Positions 58,917-64,000 of a stretch of DNA of 64,000 bases are shown piece by piece (the first letter of the stretch is position 1; each line of letters starts with the position of its first letter). The stretch covers positions 717,331-781,330 of the forward strand of contig NMRA01000143.1 of NCBI GenBank assembly GCA_002633005.1. The letters run 5' to 3'. The translations under genes and the position numbers were made by a program. This DNA comes from Phoronis australis (Eukaryota > Phoronida > Phoronidae). The notes under the pieces were generated by a model. The model was not told the origin of the DNA. It ran no database searches and saw only the letters and a list, made by a program, of their open reading frames with translations.

Positions 58917-59937
58917 CATCGTCACTCAGGTTCCATTTTATTTAAAAAATGAAGTAAATTTTCTTCATTGCATAGTGGAGCAGACGACGGAAACGGATTC
59001 GTAGTGCGCAGCGCCACTGCCGGTCGCCTGGGATATCGCGGGAGAGCCTATACTTAGCCATAGTTCCGTTACGAATGCGCCGTGTTCCGAATTTGACACT
59101 TGAAATTGGATTTGAGTCCCCCCAACACTAAAACTGCACACATTTAAATCTTTTTTCATCCGTATAATTTTAATTACCGGGGTTAATTAATAAACTCAAC
59201 ATTTCCCTACGCTCTTACTGTTTTATTTTTTTGCGGCAGCCAAAAGGGGGGGGGGGGCGGGCCCCTGGGCCCCCCCTAAATCCGCCTATGCTCATATACA
59301 TCTAGGACCAAAACGCGTCTTCGCTGAAATATTGACGTTGGATGGTGTTGTTTCTCAATGCAGTTAATTACCGATAGATGGTGTCAGAACACAATCTGTC
59401 GGCACGTGCAAAAAGGGTCACGGATTGTTTCAGTTATTAGTGCAGATCTTCAAAGCACAAATTATGATAAATTTTCCATGCGAGAATTTGCTCTTATGTC
59501 GGTTGCAACAAACTGACGTAACCCTCAAATTGCAGATGTCTCAAGAAGCGTTGCGTGATCCTGCGTTGTAGTGAGGATGTCACATCTGAGGAGCGCGCGA
59601 CTGGCCTGAGCCGCGCTGTAAAAGAAAAGAGCGCCCACCACATAAACTTCCGCAAAAACCTCAATTTTCTTGAAAAGACACCATAGCACATTCAACCAAT
59701 TCAGAAAAAAAATGCAGCTTGCAAATACAACCACAGATGATCCTGCAACGACCGTCAATCGCTAAAGAAAGCATGTAACAACACGCGGTAGTGCCTACCA
59801 CCCTACCCCGCCGACAAGAACCGAGCGATTGCGCGCGTCACTGCACCACTGAAGTTAGTTTGACATAAGGTAACAATAGTCACGCGTTATTTTTGCTTAC
59901 CTCAGCTGGATTTTTTGATAAGTTAACACTTAAAATG

Positions 59938-60217
59938 CAGCGGCGGATCCAGGATTTTGAGTCAGGTGGGGCAGGGCACAGGAATAACCAGAATTTCGCC
60001 ACATGCGCGCACCCAGCCTAAAATGTAGGGATGCAGCGGTCTCGAATTTTTGGGTTTGTGGACCTTTTTACTAAAAATAAAAAAAAATAAAAAACACCCC
60101 AAGAGCCCTGGGTGCGTGCATATGCTAGTCAGCAATTTGCACCCCGAATTACCAAATGGTTTCTGGGAGAATTTTAGGCGAGCCATGGCCCCCTTGGCCC
60201 CCTTAAATCCGCCACAG
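59938..60217 (+). mobile_element. Family B MITE with 5-bp duplication AAATG, carrying a nested element
   Basis: From CAGCGGCGGATCCAGG to AAATCCGCCACAG. AAATG occurs at 59933-59937 and 60218-60222. A family G MITE (60002-60121) sits inside. Confidence 0.88.
60002..60121 (+). mobile_element. Family G MITE nested within a family B MITE
   Basis: Bounded by CATGCGCGCACCCAGCC and GGGTGCGTGCATATG. It interrupts the family B element at 59938-60217 at a point where other B copies are continuous. Confidence 0.75.
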
Positions 60218-60942
60218 AAATGTGCTGCAAAATTGCACCCGTTTGCAGAAAAACACAGACCAGAACCAGTTATGAATGTGGCTTTATGTTCGGTCACTGA
60301 CTGAAACTTGAGTAAATTGAAACGAACAAGATTACAACAAACGCTCACGCGCGCATGATGCAACTGCAGTGGATAACGATAAAAACACCACCAACGTTTG
60401 CTTGAAGGATATTTTTGACAAAACTTAACATCTCCACTATTCGTCTGATTACAATAAATTCCGTTGACGTTACTGTGAATGGAATGAACGTGTCAGTGCC
60501 TAAGGACGTCATTTGATCAGTTTAACATGTCTTGCTTCTTAGAAATTGTTTTTATATTTTTAACTGTAAAAAGGAGCAGCGGCATACACGACCTCTCGTA
60601 TTTACATGTATTGAAAATGGTGCGCTTTGAAACAACATTTATAGTTGCTAATAATTTAAGTGATTTTATCGTTTAGCTGCCTCAACCATTAAACCGTGAT
60701 GATCAATGAAAGTTATGACAGTCGTTTAGTCTGGAATATACACCTGTACCTACATGTAATTAAACTATGTTGTGAAACCTGAGTGCTTGTTTGGCCTTAA
60801 GTACATGTACAATGAATGTGTGCGAATTTAGAGTTTGATTTTTTCCGTTGATGACATATTTTCAGACCATCTGTTGTTCTCGAATCCAAAGTTTATATTG
60901 TACATGTTGCCGTGTCCTGCTGATTAAATAAATACACATCGC

Positions 60943-61010
60943 ATTGTCGCCTAGTAGGATAATTGTGTCCTTCCTTTACTAAGTGTCATGGGTTCGATGC
61001 TACTGGGGCA
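60943..61010 (+). repeat. tRNA-derived SINE fragment
   Basis: Box A-like TGTCGCCTAGTAGG (60945-60958) and box B GGTTCGATGC (60991-61000). Confidence 0.45.
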
Positions 61011-61231
61011 CACTACCAGACCCTTGAGTCAAGTTTCTAGCTGCTCAGCTCAGTTCTGACTACAGCATGTTAACAAAGCATTAAGATGATTCCAGGCGAT
61101 TAGTGCATTGGGACCACCTGAGCGACCCGCACACGTCTGGTAGAACGCGTACCAGACGGCATGCAAACATTTTATTAAACGTAATAGGTACAACATATGG
61201 TTTGGGTTGACTATTAAACATACAGCTGTAA

Positions 61232-61290
61232 ACATGGGCGACGCAGCACTGAAAAAGGTGGGGGCTACAGCCCCCAGCCCCCGTGGGGAG
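61232..61290 (+). mobile_element. G/C-rich repeat (family H), copy 2
   Basis: CATGGGCGACGCAGCACTG then GGTGGGGGCTACAGCCCCCA; followed by a purine-rich GGGGA tract holding one N (61338). Confidence 0.45.
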
Positions 61291-62120
61291 GGGAGGAGAA
61301 GTTGAAGGGGGAGGGGGAGAGAGAGGGGAAGTTGGAGNGAGGGGCAGGGTGGAGGGGGATTTCCTGAAGACGCAACCTCGTAATCTGACTGAGTACACTA
61401 GAAATTTCATTGAAGGCGAAGCAGAATTATTACCACAAGCAGTAAGTAGATGGACATTGTTATACCAGCCACAACAACATCAGAGCTTAAACAACTCAAG
61501 CGCTCTGCTATGATACGTGGCATCCTTTATACATGTATACCAGTTCAAATACTGCCATGCCGTGAAAAGACCGCCAACAATTCACTGTCTCCCCACGATA
61601 GTAGTTCCATCCTGCGGCGCCAAAAGAATGAATCGTGAGACCACCGGCAGTTATATGCACGAAACAATTTGATAACTTGTTTATTTAAACACTGTTGACA
61701 CTGTTCAAATAATTTCTCATGGTGCTCATTCTCTATCACAATGCAAAATGTTTGTGTGTTTCATTGACGTATTTAAAATTCCGTTTAAGTAGAGACTGAA
61801 AGGAATTGTCCTCTTCCTCTCATTCGCTGAAACAAGTTGAGAATTACTAAGCCTGTGTACACTTCCGTATAGACCCAATTCACGCCGACAGGAGACGAGT
61901 TCCAAAACGAGGCTCGCTACGATAGGTGGCATTGAATAGTTAGGCTGCGGCCGCGGCCAATTTGCACTGCCAAAGTATTAAAATTTTGGGGTAGGCCAAG
62001 TTTGGGGGCATTTTGTAGGTGAGCATTGCACGTAGGCTCAGTGAATGTGGTTTGTTTGTATTTGTGAACATGCTGTGAATAAAAAAGGCCACTTTCTTGG
62101 CTGTAGCTGCACTCTTCTTC

Positions 62121-62188
62121 AAGATGGCGGCCCCCGGCTGCAATTGTGCATTGTTGGGTAGCGACCGAGAAATTGGCTGTGATTTTAG
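62121..62188 (+). promoter_or_regulatory. YY1-type AAGATGGCGGC start with short ORF and possible donor
   Basis: AAGATGGCGGCC is the YY1 core often found at translation starts of housekeeping genes. The ATG opens MAAPGCNCALLGSDREIGCD and reaches TTTTAG/GTAGCC, a weak donor. No following exon recognised. Confidence 0.2.
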
Positions 62189-62439
62189 GTAGCCCTCAAA
62201 CAAGCAAGAATTGCCAAAAAACTAGTTGGTTGACAGTACTTTTGGACCACATTTTCGGAATCGGTAGGAAATTTGCTTTCAGACTCTAATGTTGGCTTTA
62301 GTCGTGCATCGGCAGGGAAGTGGTGTTTTTTGAGGTGAAAAGTGCCAATTTTGCATTTTTTTTGCCCTTATTTTTCTTAGTCTAGCTTGGTTTTCAGTGG
62401 GAATGAAAGGGTCAAAAATACAAAAGAGAATAAAGTTTC

Positions 62440-62592
62440 TGTGCTCATCTGCAGGGCTTTTTATGTGAAATAATTGAAAACATGTCATTCTTTGCATCCT
62501 CTTTTTGACAGAGTGAAGAAAAGGTGACAAATCAAGCGATGTGTGTTTTGCTGGCCAAAACCCAGTGAGAACTGTTCTGTGCCTCTGTTAGT
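62440..62592 (-). repeat. Dispersed repeat family F, copy 2
   Basis: Reverse-complement match to 22437-22587, moderately diverged. Confidence 0.7.
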
Positions 62593-64000
62593 TTATCGGC
62601 ATAGCTGTGTATTTCAGTCCGCGTTGCTCCGCGAACACGGCTAGAAAAAATACGGCCACTAAACTGTCTGCTTTACATGTACAATCCCTAAAGACCAAGC
62701 AAAATATGTCCGTGTAAAATTTATAATTGTTTTCGAAAAGTTAGATCATATTTTGTCGCATCTCGGTTGCCAAGCATCATAGTAACGACCGGAGAATGGG
62801 CCAGGCAGGCTTTGTTTTCATGACTACGGGTTGAAACATTATAATTTCTCTTTCCAAAAAGGACAGGGCCCTCAATCCCTCGAATTTGGATCCCAATATC
62901 GGGACTATTCCCCTCTCAAAAATATTGAAATATCACGCGAAGTGAAATTCCCCCCACGAGGCATACAAATTCCCCTAGGGAAAAATCTCTCACATCACCT
63001 GTAACCACACAAGTGCCAATTTTTAAGAGCACAAAAGGCTATATAAGTTGAGACAGAGCCTATGAGAGCTTGCAACAGGGCGGGGTGCTATTGATGATGA
63101 TCGGGAGGTAAATTGTTCCCGCCCTCACTCGGCGAAAAAATCGCCTCTCAGTAGGCACTGGCACCTTTCCCATCGGATGAACGAGGCTCCTGGAGAAACA
63201 TGACGGATAACTATGATTGCTTTGTCCAGTTAACTGAAATTGAGTTCTAAAACGAGGTTATGCTTTGGACGAACGAATTAGGTGTTTTAATTTTAAAATT
63301 CAACTTGGTCCAGATTGATATTTGAAACCTAAGGGCACATGAAATAGACGTAAGAATTATTATAAACAAGAAAGCAGAATTGATGGTCAAATGATTTTTT
63401 ATTTTCAATTACGAGCCTGGTTTTTTATTTTAACTGAAAACAAATATATTTAATAACATCAATTATTCTTTCAGATCAATGAGAAATCAACTGTTAGTCC
63501 CGGTGAGTGCATAGGATCAGGCTATGCTTGATATTAATATTCTTGAGCAACAAATTAAACCAGATGTGACTAATTGCATATGACAGCCACGACTGTCGAA
63601 TATGTCTTCAACTCGTCAACAATACGAGCAGATGACCTGGTTCGCGTAGAAAGTATTTTGATCAACAATTTACAAGAAAAAACGTAGCCCTGCATTCAGC
63701 ATAATACATGTACCTAATCCGTAACACTACGATCGCCGCAATTTGGTCATATTTACTTTTCATGTTTCGAACCTAGTTTTCCGAAAAAATTAAACCCTTT
63801 CGTCAGACAACTCTTTGGCGCCTTAACTTGTTCTCTAATGTAATTTTCTACGTCTCTGTGGTTTATTGTCGACACATTATTAAAATTTAATATCCAGGTT
63901 GGACTCGAAAGACTGGCTATTTAACTCACGCAATTTCAACTTCCGCTTTGATTATCGCAGTGAGCCTCGCTTTGGATTTTAATGTCCGCCGCGTGAATTG

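Larger units (their letters stand above)
53803..64000. other. HCN first intron or upstream region
   Basis: Two minisatellites, MITEs of families B and G, family H repeats, SINE heads and repeat F. I searched the minus strand for the HCN N-terminal block (WIIHPYSDF-like) and did not find it. Confidence 0.6.

Noticed and set aside
59525-59758. 77-aa minus ORF with two hydrophobic stretches
   Set aside because: No family recognised, no supporting splice sites; hydrophobic frames arise easily in T-rich DNA.

Overview
This is animal nuclear DNA. It holds multi-exon genes with GT-AG introns, long intergenic stretches, minisatellites, tRNA-derived SINE fragments and many short inverted-repeat transposons, and no bacterial gene organisation. 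Base composition is moderately AT-rich, and the palindrome TACATGTA recurs throughout, as I recall from several marine invertebrate genomes. A slow-evolving marine bilaterian (lancelet, hemichordate or mollusc) fits best; the sequence does not settle which.

Five protein-coding genes can be supported. (1) COX5A, cytochrome c oxidase subunit 5A, minus strand, four exons between 8279 and 2883, complete at 152 aa. (2) JTB, jumping translocation breakpoint protein, plus strand, four exons from 8955 to 11881, complete at 158 aa and divergent from COX5A across a 675-bp spacer. (3) A class A GPCR resembling thyrotropin-releasing-hormone receptors, minus strand, two exons (21177-20693 and 15128-14348), 421 aa, tail-to-tail with JTB. 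(4) A single-exon 906-aa leucine-rich-repeat plus Ig transmembrane protein, minus strand, 33148-30428. (5) An HCN/Ih-type cyclic-nucleotide-gated cation channel, minus strand, eight exons from 53802 to 43538, covering S1 to the C terminus (668 aa). Its N-terminal exon was not found and probably lies beyond 64000.

The rest is mobile-element territory. 1-2882 carries two minisatellites and a MITE. 21.2-30.4 kb holds a long foldback element, a 1.4-kb direct duplication across an assembly gap, and a cluster of adjoining MITEs. 33.2-43.5 kb has no recognisable gene but several MITEs, a SINE head, a degenerate CCAAATGGG array and a pair of hairpins. 53.8-64.0 kb (HCN first intron or upstream region) has 18-bp and 39-bp minisatellites, nested MITEs and SINE fragments. 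At least four MITE families can be defined, two with clear target-site duplications (5 bp for family B, 8 bp for family C), and three nesting events can be read.

The genes do not form a pathway. COX5A serves mitochondrial respiration, JTB is a small membrane protein, and the GPCR, LRR-Ig protein and HCN channel suit neuronal or excitable cells. Their co-occurrence is interesting as linkage: as I recall the human map, HCN4, COX5A and the LRR-Ig genes ISLR/ISLR2/LINGO1 lie together on 15q24, and HCN3, JTB and LINGO4 on 1q21-22. The window may therefore preserve a piece of an ancestral bilaterian linkage group. I did not find a clearly new biological system; the most notable points are the linkage, the HCN ligand-site substitution and the nested MITE families.
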